The notes beneath the pieces were generated by a model. It had not been told where the DNA came from. It did no database searches and saw nothing but the letters and a program-made list of their open reading frames with translations. A stretch of 29,792 bases of DNA. Origin: ATZT02 sp964639395 (GTDB lineage Bacteria > Actinomycetota > Actinomycetes > S36-B12 > UBA5976). A program made the translations under genes and the position numbers. Positions 8,610 to 16,536 of this stretch are shown here, piece by piece. Positions within the stretch are counted from its first letter, which is position 1, and each line of letters begins with the position of its first letter. Location: NCBI GenBank assembly GCA_964639395.1, contig CAZXCT010000007.1, positions 1-29,792 of the forward strand, given 5' to 3'.

Positions 8610-9367
8610 TTCAAAGCTGCTAATAATGTCTCAGTCAAATGTGGGTGACAAATTAATAAATTTTCAACTTTTGTGTTTTCTTTGTTCAGGATAATTGAGT
8701 GATTTGAAGTATCTGAAACATGAAACCCGCTTGCTAGCGCAACCCCTAGCGGTGCCGCAACATCCCATTCATAAAAACCAGTCGTGTGAATATAAGCATC
8801 TGCTTTGCCCATAATTAGTTGAGCTACTTTTGCGCCAACGGATCCCAGCGGAATTGTTTCTACACCACCAAATTTATTCTTTAAAGCATCTAGTACATGG
8901 CTCATCGTTTCTGGTGGTCTCGTTCTTGAAATTACTACACGTGGAGTACCGCTAAGACTCGCTAAAGCAGGTTTGGTTTCTGAATTAAATATTTGTCCAG
9001 TTGCCGGTAGTGCTACTACTGCTGTTGAGATGTTAGATAGGTTTTTGTCAGCGGAACGCTCCCACAGTGCAATGTGTACTGCAAAATCTTCACGATTAGT
9101 TGAGTATTCTTTTGTTCCGTCGAGTGGATCGACAATCCACACTCGCTCTGCCTTTAAACGATTTAAATCATCAAGCGCTTCTTCGCTCAAAATCGCATCT
9201 TGTGGTCTAAATTCTTTGAGTTGAGCGGCGATTAGTTTTTCAGCAGATTGATCTGCTAAATCACCTAACTCTCTGGTGTTCATTATTTCTTGATTTTCAT
9301 TTCGTATTTTGATTAAAAGCTCACCCGCTGATTTTGCAACACTCATAGCTATTTCTAGGTCATTCAT
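8606..9367 (-). CDS. CysQ-like 3'(2'),5'-bisphosphate nucleotidase (inositol monophosphatase superfamily)
   Basis: A Mg2+-dependent phosphatase of the inositol monophosphatase/CysQ superfamily, 253 residues from ATG 9367. The metal motifs are ILSEEALDD, DPLDGTKEY and YEWDVAAPLGVALASG. The GTKEY-R-x-DF-A-V-H-I-A-L pattern favours CysQ, which hydrolyses adenosine 3',5'-bisphosphate, over inositol-1-phosphatase, but the substrate is not proven by sequence. An upstream start at 9403 would lie deep inside pth and adds a non-conserved Lys-rich segment. ATG 9367 overlaps the pth stop by 8 nt and is preceded by a weak AGG. From memory, its place between mfd and pth is not part of the mycobacterial order, so this is a local insertion or rearrangement. 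Confidence 0.85.
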   Translation of the reverse strand: MNDLEIAMSVAKSAGELLIKIRNENQEIMNTRELGDLADQSAEKLIAAQLKEFRPQDAILSEEALDDLNRLKAERVWIVDPLDGTKEYSTNREDFAVHIALWERSADKNLSNISTAVVALPATGQIFNSETKPALASLSGTPRVVISRTRPPETMSHVLDALKNKFGGVETIPLGSVGAKVAQLIMGKADAYIHTTGFYEWDVAAPLGVALASGFHVSDTSNHSIILNKENTKVENLLICHPHLTETLLAALK

Positions 9368-9953
9368 TTTGACCTGCTTTTTTATTAAAAAGATTTTGGG
9401 CACTTGTTAAGTCTTTCTCAATCAAAATCTGTGTTGCCGCAGAAGCCGCAGCTAGATATTGCGGTAAGAGCGGTATTTCAGTTTTTGAGAACTTCTCCAG
9501 GACATAAGATGCTGGGTCTTGCTGGGTAATCGGCCGACCAATACCGAGGCGCACTCGGTAAAAATCCCCGCTGTTGATTGCACTTCTAATTGACTTTAAG
9601 CCATTATGACCATTATCCCCACCTGAAAATTTGATTCTTAAATCACCAAAATCTAGGTCTAACTCATCATGAAGCACAATCAGATTCTCTGTTTGTATAT
9701 CAAAAAAATTGAGCAGTGACTTTGTTGGGCCTCCACTTTCATTCATATAACAGTCAAGGTATGCCATAACAATTTTGTTTTCAGATTTTTTAACTTCAGC
9801 AATAAACGAATTTGTTTTTTTATGTCTAGAAAACCCAAGGTTTAGCTCTTGTGCCAATTTATCGACAGCCATCACTCCGATGTTATGTCGAGTTTTTTGG
9901 TACTGCTCTGCTGCGTTTCCCAGACCAACTACTAGCCAAGTTGAGCCTGTCAC
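9360..9953 (-). CDS. pth: Peptidyl-tRNA hydrolase
   Basis: This enzyme releases peptides from drop-off peptidyl-tRNA and recycles the tRNA. It is 197 residues long, usual for bacterial Pth. The N-terminal block VVGLGNAAEQYQKTRHNIG contains the catalytic His in TRHN. HDELDLDFGDLRIKFSGGDNGHNGLKSI, with its DELD and GHNGLKSI parts, is the substrate-binding region. GNAAEQY replaces the more common GNPG-x-x-Y, a minor change in a loop. It lies 6 nt downstream of rplY, and the rplY-pth pair is standard in actinobacteria. Confidence 0.96.
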   Translation of the reverse strand: MTGSTWLVVGLGNAAEQYQKTRHNIGVMAVDKLAQELNLGFSRHKKTNSFIAEVKKSENKIVMAYLDCYMNESGGPTKSLLNFFDIQTENLIVLHDELDLDFGDLRIKFSGGDNGHNGLKSIRSAINSGDFYRVRLGIGRPITQQDPASYVLEKFSKTEIPLLPQYLAAASAATQILIEKDLTSAQNLFNKKAGQNE

Positions 9954-9959
9954 TGAAAT

Positions 9960-10442
9960 TTATTCGCTAGCTGGTGCAGATTCTGCAGTTGCGGCATCGG
10001 CTGCAGCTTCTTCACCTGCTGGTGCTGCGATTTCACCAAGGTCCATAACGCTGGCAGCAGCTGAGGCTAAGCGAGCGGCGGCGGCTTCAGCAGCGCGTTC
10101 TTCTGCGTGAGACGCTTCTTCCATTCTTGCTTTAACTTGCTCAGCATTTAACACAACTAAGTCAACATGTTTTATTGATCGCTTGATTGGATCGCGTTGC
10201 ACTTCGCGTGGAGCGGTAGTAAGAGTTTTACCATCAATACTTACTTCTAAGGTAACCATTGGGATACGCAAAGCCAAAGTAGTCTCATGATCTTCCAAAT
10301 TTATATGTAATGGAGTTTGATCTTTTCCATAAATCACTGCGGGGATTTTTCCGTCACGGCGGGCTCTACGTGAAGCACCCTTACCGAATTCATCTCGCTT
10401 ACTAGCAGAGACTTTTACTAACGTTTCTTTTTTTGAACTCAT
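9960..10442 (-). CDS. rplY: 50S ribosomal protein L25 (Ctc-type N-domain with Ala/Glu-rich tail)
   Basis: A 5S-rRNA-binding ribosomal protein. Residues about 1-95 match the L25 domain: VKVSASKRDEFGKGASRRAR, GKIPAVIYGKDQTPLHINL and REVQRDPIKRSIKHVDLVVL. The remaining ~60 residues are an Ala/Glu-rich low-complexity tail. I do not see the second beta-domain that Ctc/TL5-type L25 proteins usually carry; see findings. The chosen ATG at 10442 has a strong GAGGAG Shine-Dalgarno 6 nt upstream. A further in-frame start at 10463 would include the Shine-Dalgarno in the coding region and is rejected. The ~100-nt gap to prs gives room for its own promoter and leader. Confidence 0.9.
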   Translation of the reverse strand: MSSKKETLVKVSASKRDEFGKGASRRARRDGKIPAVIYGKDQTPLHINLEDHETTLALRIPMVTLEVSIDGKTLTTAPREVQRDPIKRSIKHVDLVVLNAEQVKARMEEASHAEERAAEAAAARLASAAASVMDLGEIAAPAGEEAAADAATAESAPASE

Positions 10443-10541
10443 TTTCGACTCCTCGTCGATCACGACAACCGGGGTGGCTGCCCTCGCCGAATTACCTTCA
10501 AAGATTAGCCAATCGCCAAATCAGGCTTGTGCCAAGGGGTA

Positions 10542-11531
10542 TTAAAACAGTGAGGTTTGTCGCTCATCGAACAAACTTGTTACCGAGCCTTCCCTAAACA
10601 CTTCTCGCACTGCTGTGGCCAATAGCGGTGCTATCGACAAAATGGTTAGTTTTTCAAATCTGGACTCTTCCACAATCGGCAGGGTGTCTGTCACGACTAC
10701 TTCAGTAATTCTCGAATTCTGCAGCCGTTGTGCCGCGCCTGGTGAGAGGATTCCGTGAGTAGCGGTCACGATTACTTCTTTTGCACCGTTATCAAAAAGT
10801 GTTTCAGCTGCTTTTACGATTGTCCCGCCGGTATCGATCATGTCATCAACTAGCACGCAAGTTCTACCTTGCACTTCACCAACTACTTCAAACATCTTCA
10901 CTTCGTTTGGCACATCAGGATCACGTCGCTTGTGAATAATTGCCAATGGGCTTCCTAAAATGTCTGTCCATTTTTCAGCAACTCTCACTCGACCAGAGTC
11001 GGGTGAAACAACTGTAATGTTACTTCGTTCAGTTTTTGAATTTATATATTCCGCTAAAGTTTTAATTGCTACTAAGTGATCAACTGGACCATCAAAGAAA
11101 CCTTGAATTTGTGCAGTGTGTAAATCGATTGTCATAATTCGATCAGCGCCAGCAGTTTTTAGTAAATCTGCCATTAAACGAGCAGAAATTGGCTCTCTTC
11201 CGCGATGCTTTTTATCTTGTCTGGCGTAACCGTAATAGGGCATTATCACAGTTATTCTGCGAGCAGAAGCACGTCTTAAGGCATCAACAATTAACAATTG
11301 CTCCATAATCCATTTGTTAATTGGAGCAGTATGAGATTGCAATACGAAGGCATCGGCACCTCTAACAGATTCTTCAAACCGAACAAAAATTTCACCGTTA
11401 GCAAAATCATAAGCAGATAATTTTGCGATTGCAACGCCAAGCTCACGGCTTACCGCTTCGGCTAGTTGTGGGTGAGAGCGCCCCGCGACTAAAAGTAATC
11501 GCTTACTGGTTACGGTTTCGATATCTGCCAA
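10542..11531 (-). CDS. prs: Ribose-phosphate pyrophosphokinase (PRPP synthetase)
   Basis: Makes 5-phosphoribosyl-1-pyrophosphate from ribose 5-phosphate and ATP for nucleotide, histidine and tryptophan synthesis. At 329 residues it is a class I enzyme. Visible parts are the flexible-loop region YARQDKKHRGREPISARL, the divalent-cation site DLHTAQIQGFFDGPVDHL, VVSPDSGRVR, and the PRPP-binding loop VLVDDMIDTGGTIVKAA. Translation appears to start at TTG 11531, with AAGGA about 10 nt upstream. A 10-codon frame beginning at ATG 11542 overlaps this start in another frame; see findings. It follows glmU with a 42-nt gap, the conserved glmU-prs operon. Confidence 0.96.
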   Translation of the reverse strand: MADIETVTSKRLLLVAGRSHPQLAEAVSRELGVAIAKLSAYDFANGEIFVRFEESVRGADAFVLQSHTAPINKWIMEQLLIVDALRRASARRITVIMPYYGYARQDKKHRGREPISARLMADLLKTAGADRIMTIDLHTAQIQGFFDGPVDHLVAIKTLAEYINSKTERSNITVVSPDSGRVRVAEKWTDILGSPLAIIHKRRDPDVPNEVKMFEVVGEVQGRTCVLVDDMIDTGGTIVKAAETLFDNGAKEVIVTATHGILSPGAAQRLQNSRITEVVVTDTLPIVEESRFEKLTILSIAPLLATAVREVFREGSVTSLFDERQTSLF

Positions 11532-11573
11532 AAGATTTTCATCCTTTCGTAACTCGTGAGCATATTCTGTCGG

Positions 11574-12998
11574 CTAGCTACTTGAATCTGGATTTTGGGC
11601 GCGCTCAGCGGCTTGTGCCGCTTTGCTATTAGGTCTTTTTCGCTTAACCCAACCCAAAATGTTTTTTTGATTTCCGCGAGCAACGCCCATCGCGCCTGGC
11701 TCAACATTTTCAACAATCACGCTTCCGGCAGCGGTGTAGGCACCATCGCCAATTACCACTGGAGCGACTAACACATTGTCACTACCTATTTTTACAAAGT
11801 CCCCAACAATTGTTACGTGCTTATTTTCACCGTCATAATTCGCAAAGATGGTGCCAGCGCCGATATTGCTCTCACGGCCGATCTTTCCGTCACCGATGTA
11901 AGAAAGGTGTGGAACTTTTGACCCTTCGCCAATCTCGCTGTTTTTGACTTCAACATAAGCACCTACTTTAGAATTTTTAGCTAGCTTCGCGCCAGGTCTT
12001 AAATAAGTAAATGGACCCACTGCGCAACTTTCGCCCACCTCGCACTCAACTAGGTGTGACTTCAAAACTGTGGCGTTCTTTTCTATTGAGGAATTTATAA
12101 TCGTAGTATCGGGGCCAATTTGTGCGCCTGATCCAATTTTTGAATTACCTAAAATATAAGTATTGTTGTCCAAATAGCAATCTGTACTTAGGTCGGCGGT
12201 TTTATCTATAAATACAGTTGCGGGATTACGCATTGAAACACCCGAGCTAAGCCAAAATTCGTTTATTCGCCGTTGCATCACAACCTCTGCCTCAGCAAGT
12301 TGAATTCGATCATTAACCCCTAAGGCATTTTCAGCACTCGCACATATAACTTTTGCAACTTGCCCCTTTTCAGAATTTATCAAGGCGATTGCATCTGTTA
12401 AATAGAATTCTTTTTGAGAGTTATTCTGTTTAATACTCGCTAAAGCTTTACTCAGCACTTCAACATCAAAGAGGTAAATTCCGGTGTTAATTTCAGATAT
12501 TTTTCTTACTTCGTCTGTTGCATCTTTTTCTTCTACAATTTCAAGCACAAAATTTGAATCTGAAATAATTCTTCCGTAACCAGTTGGGTCTTTGACTTTC
12601 GCAGTTAAGACCGCACCTTGGTGAGTATTTGCTGCTCTGATTAAGGCAGCTAAATCTTCTGAGGTAATTAGTGGCATATCAGCTGGAGTGATTAAGACTT
12701 TGCCAGTTTTTAATCCAATTTCAGCTAAGGCAGTTTTTACAGCGTGAGCGGTACCTAATTGTTCTGCCTGAATAACGGTTTCAGTCTCTGGATAATTTGT
12801 CGAAAGCCATTGGCTAACTTGCTCACGCTGATGACCTAACACGGTAACAATTCTTTTTGGATCAAGCGCCGAAACTGCATCAATAACATGGGCAATCAAG
12901 GGCGCCCCGCAAATCTGATGCAGAACTTTGGCTCGCTCAGATCTCATCCGCTTGCCTTCGCCAGCGGCCAGCACTATCGCGCAGTTTATTTCGCTCAC
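11574..12998 (-). CDS. glmU: Bifunctional GlmU: N-acetylglucosamine-1-phosphate uridyltransferase / glucosamine-1-phosphate acetyltransferase
   Basis: Catalyses the last two steps to UDP-GlcNAc, the precursor of peptidoglycan. The N-terminal Rossmann domain starts with VLAAGEGKRMRSERAKVLH (residues about 9-27). The C-terminal half is a left-handed beta-helix of hexapeptide repeats (for example the IGSGAQIGPDTTI region). FANYDGENKH near residue 389 carries the acetyltransferase histidine. The 474-residue length is normal. The start is GTG 12998 without a clear Shine-Dalgarno. It lies 40 nt downstream of tRNA-Gln in the same direction, so tRNA and mRNA may share a primary transcript processed at the tRNA 3' end. 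The C-terminus is an acidic/Ala-rich tail. Confidence 0.97.
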   Translation of the reverse strand: MSEINCAIVLAAGEGKRMRSERAKVLHQICGAPLIAHVIDAVSALDPKRIVTVLGHQREQVSQWLSTNYPETETVIQAEQLGTAHAVKTALAEIGLKTGKVLITPADMPLITSEDLAALIRAANTHQGAVLTAKVKDPTGYGRIISDSNFVLEIVEEKDATDEVRKISEINTGIYLFDVEVLSKALASIKQNNSQKEFYLTDAIALINSEKGQVAKVICASAENALGVNDRIQLAEAEVVMQRRINEFWLSSGVSMRNPATVFIDKTADLSTDCYLDNNTYILGNSKIGSGAQIGPDTTIINSSIEKNATVLKSHLVECEVGESCAVGPFTYLRPGAKLAKNSKVGAYVEVKNSEIGEGSKVPHLSYIGDGKIGRESNIGAGTIFANYDGENKHVTIVGDFVKIGSDNVLVAPVVIGDGAYTAAGSVIVENVEPGAMGVARGNQKNILGWVKRKRPNSKAAQAAERAQNPDSSS

Positions 12999-13038
12999 AA
13001 CGACATGCTAACGGTGAGAGCGCCGATTTTCTTTCACG

Positions 13039-13110
13039 CTCCGGGACAGGGACTCGAACCCCGATTCTCGGCTCCAAAGGCCGGTGTCCTGCCAATTGGA
13101 CGATCCCGGA
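13039..13110 (-). tRNA. tRNA-Gln(UUG)
   Basis: The minus-strand cloverleaf has acceptor TCCGGGA (13110-13104) paired with TCCCGGA, discriminator G at 13039, D-arm GTCC/GGAC, anticodon loop CTTTGGA with anticodon TTG, and a GGGTTCGAGTCCC T-arm. The anticodon stem has four clear pairs and a C·A mismatch at the base. No CCA is encoded. It precedes glmU on the same strand, as in other actinobacteria. Confidence 0.93.
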
Positions 13111-13152
13111 AGACATTTAGTCGTGCCCGAATAGCCTAAGCGAGAGCGGTTG

Positions 13153-13158
13153 TAGCGT
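13153..13158 (+). promoter_or_regulatory. -10 box for leaderless tetR transcript
   Basis: TAGCGT fits TANNNT and ends 7 nt before the ATG at 13166, so transcription would begin at or next to the start codon. No good -35 element is visible. It supports the upstream start of the regulator. Confidence 0.45.
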
Positions 13159-13165
13159 TTGCACC

Positions 13166-13921
13166 ATGCCGGTGGATTTGCCAGAGCAGCCGACGCGTGA
13201 AGAGTTAAAGGCTGCCAAACGACTATTGAAAGCACAAGCCAAAGCTCGTGTTGAAACTGCACGCGCTCGCGCACGTGTAAGTAAAGCTGAAATTGAAGCC
13301 GATCGCGTTGCTAACAAAGTAAGAATGAGCGGCCATGATCGTCGCGAACAATTAATTCATATGGCTCGACATCTATTTGCAGAAAAGGGCTATGAAGCAG
13401 TAAGTATCGAAGAAATTGCTCAACTTGCTGCCGTTTCAAAACCAGTAATCTATGAACACTTTGCTAGCAAAGAAGGTTTGTACGCAGTTGTATTAGATAG
13501 AGAAACTCGAGCACTATTAGACACAGTTAGTTCTGGTTTAACTTCTGGTAGACCCCGACACATGTTAGAACAAGCAGTGATGGCATTTTTTACTTACATT
13601 GAAGAACATCCAGACGGTTACCGCGTATTACTTAGAGATGCCCCAGCCTTTCAAGGCCCAAGTGCTTATTCTGGATTAGTTAACGACATTGTCGATCGTT
13701 GTGAAGAAGTATTGAATCATGCTTTCGCTCGCTTTGGCTTACCTAAAAAAAGTGCAGCAGTTTATGCGCGCATGCTGGTGGGTTCAGTCGCACTAGTTGG
13801 TCAGTGGTGGGAAGAAGAAAGATCAATGGATAAAGAAGAAATTGTTGCTTTTGCAGTTAATAAAGTTTGGTTTGGACTAAGTGGATTAAAAAAGAATCCA
13901 TCACTGCAGTACCTGAATTAA
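13166..13921 (+). CDS. TetR/AcrR-family transcriptional regulator with charged N-terminal extension
   Basis: A 251-residue DNA-binding repressor-type protein. The TetR_N helix-turn-helix domain starts near residue 57 (RREQLIHMARHLFAEKGY) and includes VSIEEIAQLAAVSKPVIYEH and FASKEGLY. A ligand-binding all-alpha C-terminal domain follows. Residues 1-53 form an unusual Lys/Arg/Ala/Glu-rich helix predicted to be coiled or DNA/RNA-contacting (inference). A second ATG at 13325 would remove this extension. The TAGCGT box 7 nt before 13166 favours the long form. It stands alone on the plus strand between tRNA-Gln and ispE, the place of Rv1019 in M. tuberculosis. Its ligand and target are not evident. 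Its stop overlaps the ispE stop in the palindrome TTAA. Confidence 0.88.
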   Translation: MPVDLPEQPTREELKAAKRLLKAQAKARVETARARARVSKAEIEADRVANKVRMSGHDRREQLIHMARHLFAEKGYEAVSIEEIAQLAAVSKPVIYEHFASKEGLYAVVLDRETRALLDTVSSGLTSGRPRHMLEQAVMAFFTYIEEHPDGYRVLLRDAPAFQGPSAYSGLVNDIVDRCEEVLNHAFARFGLPKKSAAVYARMLVGSVALVGQWWEEERSMDKEEIVAFAVNKVWFGLSGLKKNPSLQYLN

Positions 13922-14850
13922 TTACTTATTACTTTAGCCCCGGCAACGGGTCCGTGTGTTACAAAAACATTTTTGCACAAGCCACTACCTGACAAATCTA
14001 CTGCTAAATTTTGCGCACTATTTTCATTTGTAGTTAGAAAAATGCAGGTAGGCCCTGAGCCAGAAACCATCGCGGCAATGGCACCCAATTCTTCACCGGC
14101 ATTTAATAATTGTTTTAATTCAGGCTTTAACTTTAATGCTGCTGGCTGTAGGTCGTTAGATAAATTCGCTGCGACTTTATTTAAATCACCTGCCGCCAAA
14201 GCTTGCATCAAATCTTTACTGGCAGTCGGGGTGGGAGTTTGTGGTTCAGTATGCATTTCGTCAAAGGTTTTATAAACATCAGCGGTTGATAATCCGTATT
14301 TATTTGTAGCAACTACCCAATTTAAGTTGTCTCTGGTAAGTACTGGCGTTAGTTGCTCACCTCTACCAAGCCCCAATTGCGTAGTGCCGTGCAGCAAAAA
14401 TGCCACGTCAGATCCGATGTTACTGGCCAAATTAGTCAGTTGCGCTACGTCCAAATTCAATTCCCATAGTTGATTAATCGCGACCAAGACAGCGGCGGCA
14501 TCCGCACTACCTCCTGCCATGCCCCCTGCTACTGGGATTGATTTAGCAATATGAATTCTTGCGCTGATTGGTTGCTCAACATATTTGGCAATTTCTCTCA
14601 CCGCTTTATTTGCTAAGTTCTCATGGTTAGTTGGTATCGATTTAAAATTCTCACCGCTAATACTTAACGATTCACCGCCAGCTTTTACTTTTGAAACAGT
14701 TATTTCATCGTACAAACTAATTGCTTGAAAAATTGTGGCTAATTCGTGATACCCGTTAGCAGCGGCCGGGCCAACTGAAAGTTGTAAATTTATTTTTGCT
14801 GGCACCCTAACTGTCAGATGCGGCGATTGAATTTGAGTTAATGAGTCCAT
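13918..14850 (-). CDS. ispE: 4-diphosphocytidyl-2-C-methyl-D-erythritol kinase
   Basis: A GHMP-family kinase of the MEP isoprenoid pathway, phosphorylating CDP-methylerythritol. From ATG 14850 it has 310 residues. VPAKINLQLSVG is the N-terminal substrate motif, PVAGGMAGGSADAAA the ATP-binding glycine loop, and MVSGSGPTCIFL the third GHMP motif. A GTG at 14880 would extend it into rsmA by ten non-conserved codons. I prefer 14850, two bases after the rsmA stop. The rsmA–ispE pair is widespread in actinobacteria. The stop shares TTAA with the convergent TetR gene. Confidence 0.95.
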   Translation of the reverse strand: MDSLTQIQSPHLTVRVPAKINLQLSVGPAAANGYHELATIFQAISLYDEITVSKVKAGGESLSISGENFKSIPTNHENLANKAVREIAKYVEQPISARIHIAKSIPVAGGMAGGSADAAAVLVAINQLWELNLDVAQLTNLASNIGSDVAFLLHGTTQLGLGRGEQLTPVLTRDNLNWVVATNKYGLSTADVYKTFDEMHTEPQTPTPTASKDLMQALAAGDLNKVAANLSNDLQPAALKLKPELKQLLNAGEELGAIAAMVSGSGPTCIFLTTNENSAQNLAVDLSGSGLCKNVFVTHGPVAGAKVISN

Positions 14851-14852
14851 AA

Positions 14853-15713
14853 TCAGTGCTTCAAAATTACTAGAAGACACCGAGCCAAATTTTCGTAGTC
14901 GGCGACTGACAACTGTTCGGCACGATACTGGGGGTTAATTTTTGATAGTTCAAATAATCTGGCTAAATCGGCACTGCTTAACCCCAATTGTTTAAGGGTA
15001 GAGCGCAGCATTTTTCGTCTTTGGCTAAATGCCGCCTCGACTAGTTGAAACACCAAAGGTTGTAATTCACGATCAAGATTTTGCCTTCGCTCTAATCTCA
15101 CCAGCGCGGAATCGACATTTGGCTCTGGCCAAAAAACTTTTCTTGATATTTCTGCGACATATTTGGCTTGTGTTAAGTATTGAATCTTCACAGAAGGAAT
15201 TCCGTACACTCGAGAGTTGGCTGCTGCACAAATTCTCATGGCAACTTCAGCCTGCACCATTATTAAGTACTTATCTATGCTTTCAAACTCAAGTAATGCG
15301 TGAATTAATATTGGTACCGCCAAATTGTAAGGCAAATTAGCAACCAACGCAGTTGGCTTACTAGCAATATCTGATTGCTTTAAATCTAAAAAATCTTTGT
15401 TTATAACTTCTAAATCTTCTATCAATACTTTACTTTGTAGTGTTGAAGTCAATTTATTAGCTAATCTAGAATCGAGCTCTACCGCAATTACCTGACGTGA
15501 CGCTGCTAGTAGCCCAATAGTTAGCGAGCCAAGGCCGGGGCCCACTTCTAACACCACGTCATTAGAGTCAATTTGAGAATGCCTAATTATCTTTTCTATA
15601 GAGTTTGGATCAATCACAAAATTTTGACCCATTTTTTTACTTGGTTTTAGATTTAACTCTTTAGCTAAATCTCTAACTTCACTGGCTGAAATAAATTTAT
15701 TCAAAGCTTCCAA
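14853..15713 (-). CDS. rsmA: 16S rRNA (adenine1518-N6/adenine1519-N6)-dimethyltransferase
   Basis: The KsgA-type methyltransferase dimethylates two adjacent adenines in the 3'-terminal helix of 16S rRNA late in 30S assembly. In 286 residues it shows KKMGQNFVID (27-36), the SAM-binding EVGPGLG (56-62), and the catalytic motif NLPY (126-129). The KMLRSTLKQL segment is in the C-terminal domain. The start is TTG 15713, overlapping the tatD end by 17 nt, with only a weak GAGAG upstream. In M. tuberculosis rpfB lies between tatD and ksgA (from memory), and here it is missing. Confidence 0.96.
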   Translation of the reverse strand: MEALNKFISASEVRDLAKELNLKPSKKMGQNFVIDPNSIEKIIRHSQIDSNDVVLEVGPGLGSLTIGLLAASRQVIAVELDSRLANKLTSTLQSKVLIEDLEVINKDFLDLKQSDIASKPTALVANLPYNLAVPILIHALLEFESIDKYLIMVQAEVAMRICAAANSRVYGIPSVKIQYLTQAKYVAEISRKVFWPEPNVDSALVRLERRQNLDRELQPLVFQLVEAAFSQRRKMLRSTLKQLGLSSADLARLFELSKINPQYRAEQLSVADYENLARCLLVILKH

Positions 15714-16536
15714 AGACTCTCGTGAAGTTTTTATTGATAGCTAGTGCTAATTCATTTACTTCTTTACCTAATTCATTTGCCATAAATCTCAACGTAATCG
15801 GAATTAAATACGAAGCATTGGGCTTACCGCGATATGGTGCGGGCGTCAAAAATGGTGCGTCTGTTTCAACCAAAATTTGATCCTGCGGAGTTACCTTTAG
15901 CGCTTCTCTTAAATTCGGTGCATTTTTAAAAGTCACGGTTCCTGCAAACGATAAATACCAGCCAAATGGCACAATTTTTTTTGCAAACGCAGCATCAGCG
16001 GAATAACAATGAAAAACTACCGCTTTTGCTTCTTCTTCAATTAAAACTTTCAATACTGCATCGTGCGCATCGCGATCGTGCACCATCACTGGTTTGTTTA
16101 ATTTATTTGCGATACGAATATGCTCTCGAAAACTAAATTCTTGAGCTGCCAAGCCTGCTTCGTCAGTTCTATAAAAATCTAAACCTGTTTCACCTATCGC
16201 TCTTACTCTGCTAGCAGTTGCCAATTGTCCAATTTCATCAATTGCTGCTATCAGTGCGCTTCTGCCTAATTTCATTTCAATTTCAGGGGCTTCGTTCGGG
16301 TGAATTGCGACACTTGCCAAAACTTGCTGGTGTGCTTGCGCAGTATTTACTGCCCACTGCGAACTTGCCACATCACATCCCACTTGCATGATTCCGCATA
16401 CTCCGACACTTTTTGCTTTTGCTAAAGATTGCATCACACTCAACGAATTATCAATATCAAGATGGCAATGCGAATCCATCACCTCAACTTCGAGTGCTTG
16501 AGGCATTTCAGGTAACTGATTTACTGAATCACTCAT
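15697..16536 (-). CDS. tatD: TatD-family metal-dependent DNase
   Basis: A 279-residue amidohydrolase-fold deoxyribonuclease, implicated in DNA quality control. The metal ligands appear as DSHCHLD (His23 and His25), GETGLDFYR, VHDRDAHD, VFHCYS and VETDAPFLTP, all in family order. ATG 16536 overlaps the metG stop by 8 nt. It belongs to the metG–tatD–rsmA–ispE operon, in which the overlaps imply translational coupling. No export signal is visible, so a cytosolic location is expected. Confidence 0.95.
   Translation of the reverse strand: MSDSVNQLPEMPQALEVEVMDSHCHLDIDNSLSVMQSLAKAKSVGVCGIMQVGCDVASSQWAVNTAQAHQQVLASVAIHPNEAPEIEMKLGRSALIAAIDEIGQLATASRVRAIGETGLDFYRTDEAGLAAQEFSFREHIRIANKLNKPVMVHDRDAHDAVLKVLIEEEAKAVVFHCYSADAAFAKKIVPFGWYLSFAGTVTFKNAPNLREALKVTPQDQILVETDAPFLTPAPYRGKPNASYLIPITLRFMANELGKEVNELALAINKNFTRVFGSFE

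Noticed and set aside
11510..11716. 68-codon minus-strand frame over the glmU-prs junction
   Set aside because: It overlaps the end of glmU in another frame and the glmU-encoded residues are conserved. Only its last ten codons touch a plausible ribosome site, noted as a weak finding.
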